From Pacificispira sp965223125 (GTDB taxonomy: Bacteria; Pseudomonadota; Alphaproteobacteria; UBA8366; Aestuariispiraceae): a stretch of 64,000 nt of DNA. The notes under the pieces are model-generated. The model had not been told where the DNA came from. It saw only the letters and a program-made list of their open reading frames with translations, and ran no database searches. The translations under genes and the position numbers were made by a program. The DNA is taken from contig OZ244984.1 in the NCBI GenBank assembly GCA_965223125.1, positions 2,232,001-2,296,000 on the forward strand, in the 5' to 3' direction. This document shows, piece after piece, positions 1-9,641 of this stretch; the stretch's first letter is position 1, and each line of letters opens with the position of its first letter.

Positions 1-13
1 GTATTCGGATGGG

Positions 14-1126
14 TCAGCGAACGTAGAGATGCACTTCGTTCTGGGCCGTATCGCGGGTATCGGCCATCAGATTGATGCGACCCGGCTGCACCCCCATATC
101 AGTCAGCGTACGCAGCACGTCTTCGGCATTACGGCGTGCGGCGCTACCGTTCAGCGCCACCTGGGCGGCATTGCCGCGTTCGGGGCTGACGGCGACCAGA
201 TCGAATACCGCATTCGGCTTCGCGGTCAGCGCCTGGCTGACGGCATTGTAGAGGGCCTGCTGATAGGGGACGTTTTCCCGGTCGAAGCGGATGATGACCA
301 GCGGATCCAGTTCCGGGCTGATGCCGGGACTGGATGAGGCCTGGCTGGCGGCAGCGGCCTCAACCAGCGCGAAAGAGCGGCTGGCGATGTTGGTGCCGTA
401 AAGCTCACCGTTCTTGATGCCCAAGGCGAGCGTGGTCATGTTCTGGCGCTCGTTGGAGACATAGAGATTGTGCCGGTTGATCTCCTGGGTGACAGAGGTG
501 AGCATCCGATCAAGATCGACCAGCGATTGATAGACCTCGTCCTCAAGCCCACGCAGGCGCAGATGGTCTTCATCCACCGCGCCGCTGAGACCATAGGTCG
601 CCTGGACGGTGCTCAGCAGGAATTTTCCGAATGCCGCTTCGTCGGAAGCATTGCTGTGCAGCGAGGACAGCGCCGGGATCGTCTGTTCAACCGTCGCCAG
701 GGAGACCTGCGCGGCGTTCCATTGCTCGACCAGCAGCGGGTTGCCCGGTGTTGTGCCGGTTTGCAGACGCGATGTGATCTGGGCCTTGTGATTGTGATAA
801 CTGTTCGCGCTTGATGCGCTGTTCCGGCGGATATCGGCCAGCTGACCCTTCAACACGCCGACCTTGTCGACCAACTGGCCCAGATCCTGTTCCATCTGCG
901 CGATGCGTTCACCGACCGCCGTGGTGCCGGTATAGACCGCCATGCGTTCTGCGGGAACATCGCCTTCGCTCGTCGCCGTTGCCGTGCCGGTGGAGGAGGA
1001 GGTCGATTGGCCGCTGCTGCTGCCCGATGGCTCCTGAGCCTCCAGGGATGGCCATACCGAGTCGCATCCAGCCAGCATGACACAGGTTGCGCCAATCAAA
1101 CCCAGCATCTTGAAAGAAGTCGTCAT
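14..1126 (-). CDS. OmpA-like C-terminal domain lipoprotein
   Basis: A 370-residue lipoprotein whose exact role is unknown. The N-terminus MTTSFKMLGLIGATCVMLAGC carries a hydrophobic signal and a lipobox (LAGC), so Cys21 should be lipidated. A Ser/Thr/Gly-rich linker follows, then a heptad-like coiled-coil segment of roughly 35 residues (ERIAQMEQDLGQLVDKVGVL). The last ~90 residues look like a degenerate OmpA/MotB-type domain: a strand with IIRFDRENV, then SAARRNAEDVLRTL near the end. The ATG at 1126 is preferred over an upstream in-frame start because it begins directly at the signal peptide. The product may be an envelope protein touching peptidoglycan, but that is inferred only from the C-terminal fold resemblance. 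It stands alone; nothing nearby points to a partner. Confidence 0.7.
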   Translation of the reverse strand: MTTSFKMLGLIGATCVMLAGCDSVWPSLEAQEPSGSSSGQSTSSSTGTATATSEGDVPAERMAVYTGTTAVGERIAQMEQDLGQLVDKVGVLKGQLADIRRNSASSANSYHNHKAQITSRLQTGTTPGNPLLVEQWNAAQVSLATVEQTIPALSSLHSNASDEAAFGKFLLSTVQATYGLSGAVDEDHLRLRGLEDEVYQSLVDLDRMLTSVTQEINRHNLYVSNERQNMTTLALGIKNGELYGTNIASRSFALVEAAAASQASSSPGISPELDPLVIIRFDRENVPYQQALYNAVSQALTAKPNAVFDLVAVSPERGNAAQVALNGSAARRNAEDVLRTLTDMGVQPGRINLMADTRDTAQNEVHLYVR

Positions 1127-1910
1127 GCCCTGTACCGCCCTATCTCTGTCGGACCGCGCCGGTCCGGAAATCATCGGAATTCAAGGCCCGCCAAAAGGGG
1201 ACCCCCGCCTCGACCCTCAACCCTGATCCGGCCGCCGTTCCGTTCAGTTCCGCTAACGAGACTCCCCCGTACACGATCCCACCCGGTGCAGTGACCTCCC
1301 AATCTCCCAACCGCCCCAACGTATACGCTCCGCCCCTGGGGGCGATCCGTCGCAGGTCCGGCACCGACTTCGCCAGCATTGCTTTGCCTAGTCCCGCCGT
1401 CCAATCCTGCCAATGCTCCCATCGATACACAATCCTGACAATCAATACAGGATTTTGTACGATGGAACGGGCATCAAAGCCTTTCCCGGACCCGATGCCA
1501 GCACGGAAATCAGTATTTCCAACGCGGATACTACTTTACCCTCTGCACGGGGACAACCCGCATTCTATCACGGACTGGTGCGAATCCCATTGGACTTGCG
1601 TGGTTTTTCAGTAAATCTGCCCGCTTGCGCGCGGCGGTCTCCGGGAAGGTGTGCCGAGTCTGCAACACAGTTAGGAAAAAATTCATGACGTCCCGATAGA
1701 GACCCGAAAGGCACGGGACCGTCTGTCCGATATTGCCGGTAGAACGGGTGGTCGTGCGTATGGTCGTGCCAGGGGGGCAAATGTCGGCCCGGGAAGGGGA
1801 CGGGGTTGCGGGCAAATTCACCGATGCGAAAAAACCCCCTTGCCAACTCGCCCCGCATCCCCTATCAACCGCGCCGCGTCCAAGGGTGATCACCTCCTCA
1901 GGACGCCCGC
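1127..1910. other. Long intergenic stretch without a supported gene
   Basis: Nearly 800 bases between the lipoprotein gene and tRNA-Arg hold no open frame that I trust. Leftward frames between about 1140 and 1890 are short, begin at TTG or lack a ribosome site, and have no recognisable family. A 7-bp stem (aatcctg at 1431-1437 pairing with caggatt at 1448-1454) followed by a short T-run is the only structured element seen. The right end holds the tRNA-Arg promoter, listed separately. Confidence 0.5.
1840..1868 (+). promoter_or_regulatory. Predicted sigma-70 promoter of tRNA-Arg
   Basis: TTGCCA at 1840-1845 and TATCAA at 1863-1868 are separated by exactly 17 bases. Transcription would begin about 35-40 bases before the mature tRNA at 1911. 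It is a pattern call, supported by position and spacing. Confidence 0.55.
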
Positions 1911-1987
<77 letters not shown>

Positions 1988-2393
1988 ATCTTCTCAATAA
2001 TTTAGCAGAAAAATACCTGATGCACTGTTCTTACAGGAAGCATAGTGTCAGCAAGCAAGATTCGCTCTGCTGTGTTGGGTTTGGAATCTTGCCTGACGAT
2101 AAATCCGAACAGACAATAGATTTGTGCTTCTGATATCCCTTAATAATGGGTAGTCCATATGAAGCAGGGTATCTCTACGTCTTCTGCTCTATCCTTCAGT
2201 TGCGGGGCCTATAATTCGAGTGTCCTGGGTGAATGCAAGATGCGCAGAGATCAAATAATGAGGCGATAAAATTGGGTCTTGAATGTCGGTTCTGTCGATA
2301 CTCCTGCTCCCCATTATGAGGTGTGGATGTGTCACAAGCCGGGAGGGTCGGCACCGTAACAACTGAAACACATGAGCGGGCATGAGTGAAAAT
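1988..2393. other. AT-richer gap between two tRNA genes
   Basis: About 400 bases with visibly lower GC than the surroundings. The longest leftward frame (roughly 2189-2383) is about 64 codons, has no ribosome site and no recognisable family. I see no terminator hairpin, no integrase remnant and no repeat of either tRNA end. It could be decayed foreign DNA or a plain spacer. Confidence 0.45.
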
Positions 2394-2467
2394 TGGAGCG
2401 GGTGAAGGGAATCGAACCCTCGTATGCAGCTTGGGAAGCTGCCGTTCTACCATTGAACTACACCCGC
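2394..2467 (-). tRNA. tRNA-Gly (anticodon CCC)
   Basis: A 74-base cloverleaf with acceptor arms GCGGGTG/CACCCGC, a short D-arm (TAGTTCAATGGTAGAAC), and anticodon stem GCAGC/GCTGC around TTCCCAA, giving anticodon CCC. The T-arm is GAGGGTTCGATTCCCTT, and the encoded 3' end is TCCA. It matches the general layout of the bacterial glyU-type tRNA that reads GGG codons. The anticodon was read from a 7-base loop with U33 preceding position 34. Confidence 0.96.
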
Positions 2468-2514
2468 ATGGGGGATGGTTGCGATCAGGTTTCGCATCGG
2501 ACCCCGTGGGCAGG

Positions 2515-2544
2515 GTTATAGACGCGCCGGGGGGCTTCGATCAA
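2515..2544 (-). promoter_or_regulatory. Predicted sigma-70 promoter of tRNA-Gly
   Basis: On the minus strand TTGATC (2539-2544) and TATAAC (2515-2520) are 18 bases apart, placing the start about 40 bases before the tRNA. It lies between dapB, which ends at 2565 on the same strand, and the tRNA, so the tRNA probably has its own promoter instead of relying on dapB read-through. Confidence 0.55.
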
Positions 2545-2564
2545 GCGCGGAAAAGCGGGCGGGG

Positions 2565-3383
2565 TTATGCCTCCAGCCCCAATACGTCGCGCATGGTATA
2601 GAGGCCATAGGGCTGCTGGTGCGCCCAGCGGGCGGCGCGCAGGGCACCGCTGGCGAAGATTTCGCGGCTGGAGGCCTTGTGGCCGATTTCGAGGCGCTCG
2701 CCTTCGCCTGCGAAGATCACCGTATGGTCGCCGACGACATCACCGCCGCGCAGCGTTGCATAGCCGATGCCACCTTTCGGACGCGGGCCGGTATGGCCTT
2801 CGCGGGAAAGGATCGCCGCCGTCTCATGGGCAACTGCCCGGCCCTGCGCTGCCGCCTTGCCGAGGCCGAGCGCGGTGCCCGAAGGTGCATCGACCTTGTG
2901 CCGGTGGTGCATTTCTAGCACCTCGATATCATAGTCTTCGCCCAGCACGGCAGAGACCTTCTCCGTCAGCGCCATCAACAATGTGACGCCGACCGACATG
3001 TTCGGTGCATAGACGACCTGGCAATGCCGCGCGGCGAGGCGGAGCGCAGCCTCGTCCTGCTCCGACAGGCCGGTCGTGCCGACGATATGGGCGGCATTCG
3101 CCTGGGCGCAGAGCCTTGTATGCTCCACCGTCGCAGCGGGATTGGTGAAGTCGATCACCGCATGGGCGCGTGCAATCACCGGGGCCGGGTCGTCCTCGAA
3201 ACAGACACCCAGCGCCTTGACGCCCGCCAGTTCGCCGACATCCTGCCCCAGTCGCGACGAGCCTTCCCGATCCGTCGCCCCGGAAACGCGGCAGCCCTCG
3301 GTCCTGGTGACCGCGCGCACCAGCATCTGCCCCATGCGCCCGCCAGCCCCCATGATCGCGACATTCAGGATTCCATCGGTCAT
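2565..3383 (-). CDS. dapB: 4-hydroxy-tetrahydrodipicolinate reductase
   Basis: Cytoplasmic NAD(P)H-dependent reductase of the diaminopimelate/lysine pathway, needed for peptidoglycan and lysine; 272 residues, normal for DapB. The Rossmann motif GAGGRMG sits at residues 12-18. The signature HHRHKVDAPSGTAL starts at His159, with the catalytic His159 and Lys163 present. The ATG at 3383 was chosen because AGGGAG lies about 9 bases upstream and the reading begins with the usual short lead into the Rossmann strand; a longer in-frame start exists at 3416. It lies downstream of dnaJ on the same strand but about 680 bases away, so it probably has a separate promoter. Confidence 0.95.
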   Translation of the reverse strand: MTDGILNVAIMGAGGRMGQMLVRAVTRTEGCRVSGATDREGSSRLGQDVGELAGVKALGVCFEDDPAPVIARAHAVIDFTNPAATVEHTRLCAQANAAHIVGTTGLSEQDEAALRLAARHCQVVYAPNMSVGVTLLMALTEKVSAVLGEDYDIEVLEMHHRHKVDAPSGTALGLGKAAAQGRAVAHETAAILSREGHTGPRPKGGIGYATLRGGDVVGDHTVIFAGEGERLEIGHKASSREIFASGALRAARWAHQQPYGLYTMRDVLGLEA

Positions 3384-4059
3384 CGCCTGTACTCCCTGCG
3401 GCCTCTTTTCCGACACTCTTTAGACGGAAACCGGGGGGACGGGTCAAGGGGCGGTATGAATTCAGGATGGTTCAAGACCGGCGAAGTCAGGCACAATTCT
3501 CCGCAACCCGCTTTCCAATCACATGCTTTCATCCTATTGTTGTGCACACTATCCGACGTCGGAGTGTTCATTCAATGCCGTCACAAGGTGATCTTTTACT
3601 TTTTCTGATTCTGGTTTTGATAGCGCTCTACATAAAGGCGCGCAAAGGCCGCAGTAAGAATCGTCGAATCTCGAATGCGCCGTCGTTTCGCAAAGCACAA
3701 AGTTCAACCAACATGGAGTCCCAGACCCGCGAGATTATCCAAGCGCAGTTTGCTCCTAAGCGCTTAATGAATAAATCAGATGACCTGAGCCCTTAAATTT
3801 CATCCTGATCGACCGGTCTGGCATGCCATTGGTCACCATCGGATATCAAGGCTGCGGCCATTATCAGGAAAATGCAGATATCCGGGACCGGATTAAGGCG
3901 CGTGCCTTGTCGTCGGCCCGGATCGTATTGCTGGAGATCGGACCGAACGATTGTGTTGGTGACCTGCCACACCGTCTGGCCCTGTTGCCGCCGATAGCGA
4001 AGCGTATCACCCAAAGATCGACATCAACGGAAAACCCAGCCCTGTCGCCCGCCTGATCG
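3384..4059. other. Low-coding AT-richer gap between dapB and dnaJ
   Basis: Apart from the doubtful small membrane ORF at 3575-3796, this stretch has no confident gene. On the minus strand, about 3793-4014, a 73-codon frame contains a protein-like segment (QTVWQVTNTIVRSD), but it starts at TTG directly after an in-frame stop and I cannot assign a family. It may be the tail of a decayed gene. Base composition drops in 3470-3790 compared with dapB and dnaJ. Confidence 0.4.
3575..3796 (+). CDS. Possible small single-span membrane protein
   Basis: A 73-codon frame starting at the ATG at 3575, with GGAG about 11 bases upstream. Residues 7-20 (LLLFLILVLIALYI) form one clear membrane-spanning helix. 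A basic segment follows (KARKGRSKNRR), giving a positive-inside anchor with a hydrophilic tail. I recognise no family. The DNA is AT-richer than its neighbours, which could mean recent acquisition or absence of coding constraint. It is listed because the TM-plus-basic pattern is coherent, but it may not be expressed. Confidence 0.3.
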   Translation: MPSQGDLLLFLILVLIALYIKARKGRSKNRRISNAPSFRKAQSSTNMESQTREIIQAQFAPKRLMNKSDDLSP

Positions 4060-5202
4060 CTATTCCGTCAGGTCGTCCCAGAATTCCTTGACCTTGCTGA
4101 AGAAACCATCGGTTTCGGGGCTGGTATTCCGGCCCTTGCCCTCGTCGCGGAATTCGCGGAGCAGTTCCTTCTGGCGCTTGGTCAGGTTCATCGGCGTTTC
4201 GACGGCCAGCTCGATATACATATCGCCCCGGTTTTCAGTACGCAGCACCGGCATTCCCTTGCCGCGCAGTCGGAAGCGCTGGGCAGTCTGGGTGCCTTCG
4301 GGGACCTTCACCTTGGCGCGGCCGCCATCGACGGTCGGGACTTCGATCTCGCCTCCCAGCGCCGCATCGGCCATGGAGATCGGCACGCGGCAGAACAGGT
4401 TCTCGCCGTCGCGCTCAAACAGCTTGTGCGGGCGGACCGACAGGAAGATGTAAAGATCCCCCGGTGGGGCACCGCGCAGGCCCATTTCGCCCTCGCCGGT
4501 GAGGCGGATGCGGGTGCCTTCTTCGACCCCTTTCGGAATATTGACGCTGAGCGACTTGTCCTTGTGCATGCGCCCGGAGCCGGAGCATTTGCGACACGGC
4601 TTGTCGATCACCTGGCCCTGACCCTGACAGGTCGGGCAGGTGCGCTCGATGGTGAAGAAGCCCTGACTGGCGCGGACCTTGCCGTCACCGCCACAAGTAT
4701 GGCAGTTGATCGGCTTCGCGCCATCCTCGGCCCCGCTGCCGCTGCAAGAATCGCAGGTGACTGCCGTTGGCACCTTGATTTCTACGGTCCGTCCGCGAAA
4801 GGCGTCTTCCAGGCTGATTTCCAGATTGTAGCGCTGATCAGACCCGCGTGAGGCCCGCTGGCCGCCGCGCCCGCGTCCGCCGCCCATGAAATCGCCGAAC
4901 ATCTCCTCGAAGATATCGGTAAATCCGCCGAATCCGGCTCCGGCCTGACCGCGACTGGCACCGCCCATCCCGGCCTGTTCGAAGGCCTCGTGACCGAAGC
5001 GGTCATAAGCGGCGCGCTTCTGCTCGTCCTTCAGGACTTCATAGGCCTCGCCGACTTCCTTGAATTTCGCTTCCGCCGCCGCATCGCCCGGATTGCGGTC
5101 GGGGTGGTACTGCATGGCGAGCTTGCGATAGGCCTTCTTCAGCTCATCTGCCGAAGCGCCCTTCTGCACGCCGAGAATCTGGTAATAGTCACCCTTGGAC
5201 AT
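4060..5202 (-). CDS. dnaJ: Chaperone protein DnaJ
   Basis: Hsp40 co-chaperone that delivers unfolded clients to DnaK and stimulates its ATPase; about 380 residues, normal for a type-I DnaJ. The order is J-domain with HPD at residues 33-35, a Gly/Phe-rich linker (GAGFGGF), four CxxCxGxG zinc motifs between about 145 and 205 (CDSCSGSG, CHTCGGDG, CPTCQGQG, CRKCSGSG), then the C-terminal client-binding domains. Two ATGs are adjacent; the second (5202) is better spaced from GGGAGG, while the first would start at 5205. It follows dnaK on the same strand after 67 bases that contain a stem-loop. Confidence 0.97.
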   Translation of the reverse strand: MSKGDYYQILGVQKGASADELKKAYRKLAMQYHPDRNPGDAAAEAKFKEVGEAYEVLKDEQKRAAYDRFGHEAFEQAGMGGASRGQAGAGFGGFTDIFEEMFGDFMGGGRGRGGQRASRGSDQRYNLEISLEDAFRGRTVEIKVPTAVTCDSCSGSGAEDGAKPINCHTCGGDGKVRASQGFFTIERTCPTCQGQGQVIDKPCRKCSGSGRMHKDKSLSVNIPKGVEEGTRIRLTGEGEMGLRGAPPGDLYIFLSVRPHKLFERDGENLFCRVPISMADAALGGEIEVPTVDGGRAKVKVPEGTQTAQRFRLRGKGMPVLRTENRGDMYIELAVETPMNLTKRQKELLREFRDEGKGRNTSPETDGFFSKVKEFWDDLTE

Positions 5203-5225
5203 CATCCCCTCCCGGATAAGGTTTC

Positions 5226-5253
5226 GGCCCCGTCACCCCCCGGCGACGGGGCC
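5226..5253 (-). promoter_or_regulatory. Stem-loop between dnaK and dnaJ
   Basis: A perfect 9-bp stem (ggccccgtc at 5226-5234 with gacggggcc at 5245-5253) and a 10-base loop. No T-run follows on either strand, so it is not a textbook terminator. In this position it could protect the dnaK 3' end or partly limit read-through into dnaJ, keeping DnaK in excess; that role is inferred. Confidence 0.6.
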
Positions 5254-5269
5254 GTCTCCCGCTTAGTGG

Positions 5270-7192
<1,923 letters not shown>

Positions 7193-7284
7193 GCTTGTTC
7201 CTCCAGTGTGAAGCGGGCGTCGCCAGGCCTGTAATCAGCGCCTATCGGATGCCCCTCGGACAGATTTCCCAGACGGGACGGACC

Positions 7285-7315
7285 CTAGATGTGACGATCC
7301 CCTGGTGAGTTCAAG
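7285..7315 (-). promoter_or_regulatory. Candidate heat-shock (RpoH-type) promoter of dnaK
   Basis: Minus strand: CTTGAA at 7310-7315, 17 bases, then ACATCTAG at 7285-7292. CTTGAA is the hallmark -35 of alphaproteobacterial RpoH promoters; the -10 is a weaker match. The start would lie about 85-90 bases before the dnaK ATG. Confidence 0.45.
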
Positions 7316-7319
7316 GGGG

Positions 7320-7348
7320 TATATAGGGTCAGCGACGGCTTGCTGCAA
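7320..7348 (-). promoter_or_regulatory. Candidate housekeeping promoter upstream of dnaK
   Basis: Minus strand: TTGCAG at 7343-7348 and TATATA at 7320-7325 with a 17-base spacer. It lies just upstream of the RpoH-type candidate, giving a possible constitutive-plus-heat arrangement for dnaK-dnaJ. Confidence 0.5.
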
Positions 7349-7392
7349 CCGCCAGCGGGTCGGTTCGGCCAGAAGAGATCATACTGTGCGTT

Positions 7393-8373
7393 TCAGGCAC
7401 TCTTGCTGGGGCGGGAAGTGGCATGCGAGGGGTGTACAACCTCATTATTCGCCAAGGTATCGGAACCGTCCCATTCCCAGGGTGGAATTTCGCCATAGCT
7501 GTCGGCCATATGATCGACAAAGGCACGAATCTTGGGTGACAGGTTCCGGCGATCTGCGAAAACGGCATAGATTGCCGAGCCTTCATCGGAATAATCAGGC
7601 AGCAGCCGCACCAGCCGCCCGGCGCGGAGATCAGCCCCGATCAGATAGGTGGACAGCCGCGCGATTCCGATCCCCGCCAGGGCGGCGTGATAAACCGCGT
7701 CGGCGCTGTTGACCTCCAGATTGCCCTTGACCCGATAGACCTTGTGCCCGGTCGGGGTATCGAACTGCCATTCGTTCCAGCGTGAAACGGTGGACAGGGT
7801 CAGACAGTTGTGATCGATCAGGTCCTCCGGCGAATGCGGCATGCCATGAGCGGCGACATAGTCGGGAGAGGCGCAGCAGACCCGGCGGTTGCGGGCCAGC
7901 TTGCGGGCGACCAGGCTGTCATCGTCGATCTGTTCCGTGAACCGGATCGCCACATCGACCTGTTCGGCGATCAGGTCGATGGGTCGGTCGGTGAGTTCCA
8001 GCGCAACCCGGACATCGGGGTTCCGCTCCAGGAAAGCGGGCAGCAGGGGGAGCAACTGCGTCTTGCCAAAGGCCACGGTTGCCGCGACTTTCAGGGTCCC
8101 CTGCGGGTGACTGCCAAGCGAGATGATGGCCGCTTCCGCCTCCGCCACCCGTGCCGCGATCTCGACGCAGCGGGCATGGAATACCTTGCCTTCCTCGGTC
8201 AGTGACATGCGGCGTGTCGAACGATGCAGCAGCCGCACGCCCAAGCGATCCTCCAACTGGCTGATCTGCTTGCTGATCGCCGACGGGGTCAGCCCTTGCC
8301 GCCGCGCCGTCGCCGAAAAGCCGCCATCCTCGACGACTTTAGCGAAAAGAAGCATCTGCGGGGCGATATCCAT
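7393..8373 (-). CDS. LysR-family transcriptional regulator
   Basis: A 326-residue regulator of normal LysR length. The N-terminal winged helix-turn-helix (residues about 1-60) reads FAKVVEDGGFSATARRQGL, then TPSAISKQISQLEDRLG. The rest is the two-lobed effector domain. The ATG at 8373 gives the standard LysR start (MDIAPQMLLFAKVVE), with AGGA about 9 bases upstream; the longer frame to 8502 adds non-homologous residues. It is transcribed away from a small protein gene at 8517, and the shared upstream region contains two T-N11-A motifs, so that small gene and the regulator itself are its likely targets. The effector is unknown. A 29-residue tail after the effector domain is Ser/His-rich. Confidence 0.9.
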   Translation of the reverse strand: MDIAPQMLLFAKVVEDGGFSATARRQGLTPSAISKQISQLEDRLGVRLLHRSTRRMSLTEEGKVFHARCVEIAARVAEAEAAIISLGSHPQGTLKVAATVAFGKTQLLPLLPAFLERNPDVRVALELTDRPIDLIAEQVDVAIRFTEQIDDDSLVARKLARNRRVCCASPDYVAAHGMPHSPEDLIDHNCLTLSTVSRWNEWQFDTPTGHKVYRVKGNLEVNSADAVYHAALAGIGIARLSTYLIGADLRAGRLVRLLPDYSDEGSAIYAVFADRRNLSPKIRAFVDHMADSYGEIPPWEWDGSDTLANNEVVHPSHATSRPSKSA

Positions 8374-8448
8374 TTGATTTGTTCCTGGAATGCAAAAGGG
8401 CTTGGAGTCTGACCAGACTAGCCATCTGGCGTCAATCGTATCATCTTC

Positions 8449-8483
8449 TTGTGCAGTGCAACATACAATTTTGTGCGGCGCAA
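8449..8483. promoter_or_regulatory. Paired T-N11-A sites, candidate LysR operator
   Basis: Two near-identical 13-mers, TTGTGCAGTGCAA (8449-8461) and TTGTGCGGCGCAA (8471-8483), each partly palindromic and each a T-N11-A LysR box. They start 22 bases apart, two helical turns. A TACAAT that could be the -10 for the small gene lies between them (8465-8470). They sit 34 bases before the small gene and 75 before the LysR start. Confidence 0.55.
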
Positions 8484-8516
8484 TGAAGCGACGCTCCTGC
8501 AAGAAGGAATAGGACC

Positions 8517-8699
8517 ATGTCCGACAAAGACGAATTCTACAGCTACACGCCCATCGATTATGATGAAGTGATGCGCCTCGCCAAGGAAGGCCGTCGTCAG
8601 CAGAGCATTGCCATGCGCAAGATGATCGTTAGCGGCTTCAAGTCCCTGGCCCGTCTGCTGCATGTCGATGGTCATGGATCAGCGAAAGCTGCTCGCTAA
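8517..8699 (+). CDS. Small uncharacterised protein divergent from LysR
   Basis: A 60-residue protein, ATG at 8517 with AAGGA upstream (gaaggaataggacc). The N-terminus is acidic and aromatic (MSDKDEFYSYTPIDYDEVM). The C-terminal half is basic and amphipathic (AKEGRRQQSIAMRKMIVSGF, then KSLARLL), without a TM segment. The shape resembles short alphaproteobacterial proteins of the DUF1127 kind, with an arginine-rich amphipathic helix, but I cannot place it in that family. The shared promoter region with a LysR gene and the paired operator candidate suggest it is the regulator's target. It ends 13 bases before prmA, which converges on it. Confidence 0.65.
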   Translation: MSDKDEFYSYTPIDYDEVMRLAKEGRRQQSIAMRKMIVSGFKSLARLLHVDGHGSAKAAR

Positions 8700-8712
8700 G
8701 TTTCTGTCCTGT

Positions 8713-9594
8713 TTAGGTAATGCCGAGCAGCAGGGTGGACCAGCCTTCGCGCCGATATCGCGCGCGCAAACTGACCCCCTGCATGCGGTAAGCCCCCAGC
8801 ACCATTGCCTCCTGCTCCACCAGCAGGCCGGACAAAATGATGCTGCCACCTGGTGCCAGTGCCCGGATGATGTCGCGCGATAGCAACATCAGCGGACGTG
8901 CCAGGATATTGGCTACGATCAGGTCATAGGGCGCGCCCCGGCGGACTGCCGGGTGGCCGAATCCGGAAGCTGTTGCAAGGTTGAGATGCGGTGGCAGGAT
9001 GCCGTTGATCCGCGCATTTTCCCGTGCGACGCGGATTGAGTCCGGGTCGATATCACTGCCAACGACCTGCCGTGCCATATGGCTGCGGCACAGGGCCATG
9101 GCCAGGATCGCGGTCCCGCAGCCAAGGTCGAGGGCCCGAGGCGGCCGAACCCCTTGTCGGTGGAGACGATCGATCATATGCAGGCAGCCCCAGGTCGTGG
9201 CATGGGTTCCGGTTCCGAACGCGGTTCCTGCATTGACGATCAGCGGGACCGTACCGGACGGCACCGGATCCTGATGAAATTCCTGGTACACATAGAACCG
9301 CCCGGCCCGGATCGGCTGAAAGCTTTTCTGGTTTTCGGCAACCCAGTCGATATCCGGCAGCGGTTCGACAATCGGGTCCGGCGTGGCCAGCCCCGCCGCT
9401 TCCGCCGCTGTTGCCAGATGGGGGGCCAGGTCCCTCAGCGGCGGCATCCCGTCGGTATAGAATTCCAATGACCAGCGCGGCCCGCCTTCCCATTCGAAGG
9501 CGGCGGTTCCCAGCACATGATCCTCCACCGCCCTCTGAAACGGTTCAACGGAGGCCTCGTCGGGCAGGATCAGGGTTGTCTTGTAAATCGGCAT
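8713..9594 (-). CDS. prmA: Ribosomal protein L11 methyltransferase
   Basis: SAM-dependent methyltransferase that modifies ribosomal protein L11 at several sites; 293 residues, typical of PrmA. An N-terminal substrate-recognition domain of about 110 residues leads to FGTGTHATT (126-134), diagnostic for PrmA. The class-I SAM motif DLGCGTAILAMAL begins at about 156, the acidic loop is GSDIDPDSI, and YDLIVANILARPL is the NPPY-like catalytic motif. AGGAGG lies 5-6 bases before the ATG. It sits 47 bases downstream of the enolase-superfamily gene on the same strand and may be cotranscribed, although the two functions are unrelated. Confidence 0.94.
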   Translation of the reverse strand: MPIYKTTLILPDEASVEPFQRAVEDHVLGTAAFEWEGGPRWSLEFYTDGMPPLRDLAPHLATAAEAAGLATPDPIVEPLPDIDWVAENQKSFQPIRAGRFYVYQEFHQDPVPSGTVPLIVNAGTAFGTGTHATTWGCLHMIDRLHRQGVRPPRALDLGCGTAILAMALCRSHMARQVVGSDIDPDSIRVARENARINGILPPHLNLATASGFGHPAVRRGAPYDLIVANILARPLMLLSRDIIRALAPGGSIILSGLLVEQEAMVLGAYRMQGVSLRARYRREGWSTLLLGIT

Positions 9595-9641
9595 GGCCCC
9601 TCCTTACCGGCGAAAGGTTCAAACGGCAAGGCGGCGCTGCG

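Noticed and set aside
1431..1459. Rho-independent terminator at the 7-bp hairpin
   Set aside because: The stem is AT-containing with a 10-base loop, the T-run is interrupted, and no gene ends on its strand just upstream.
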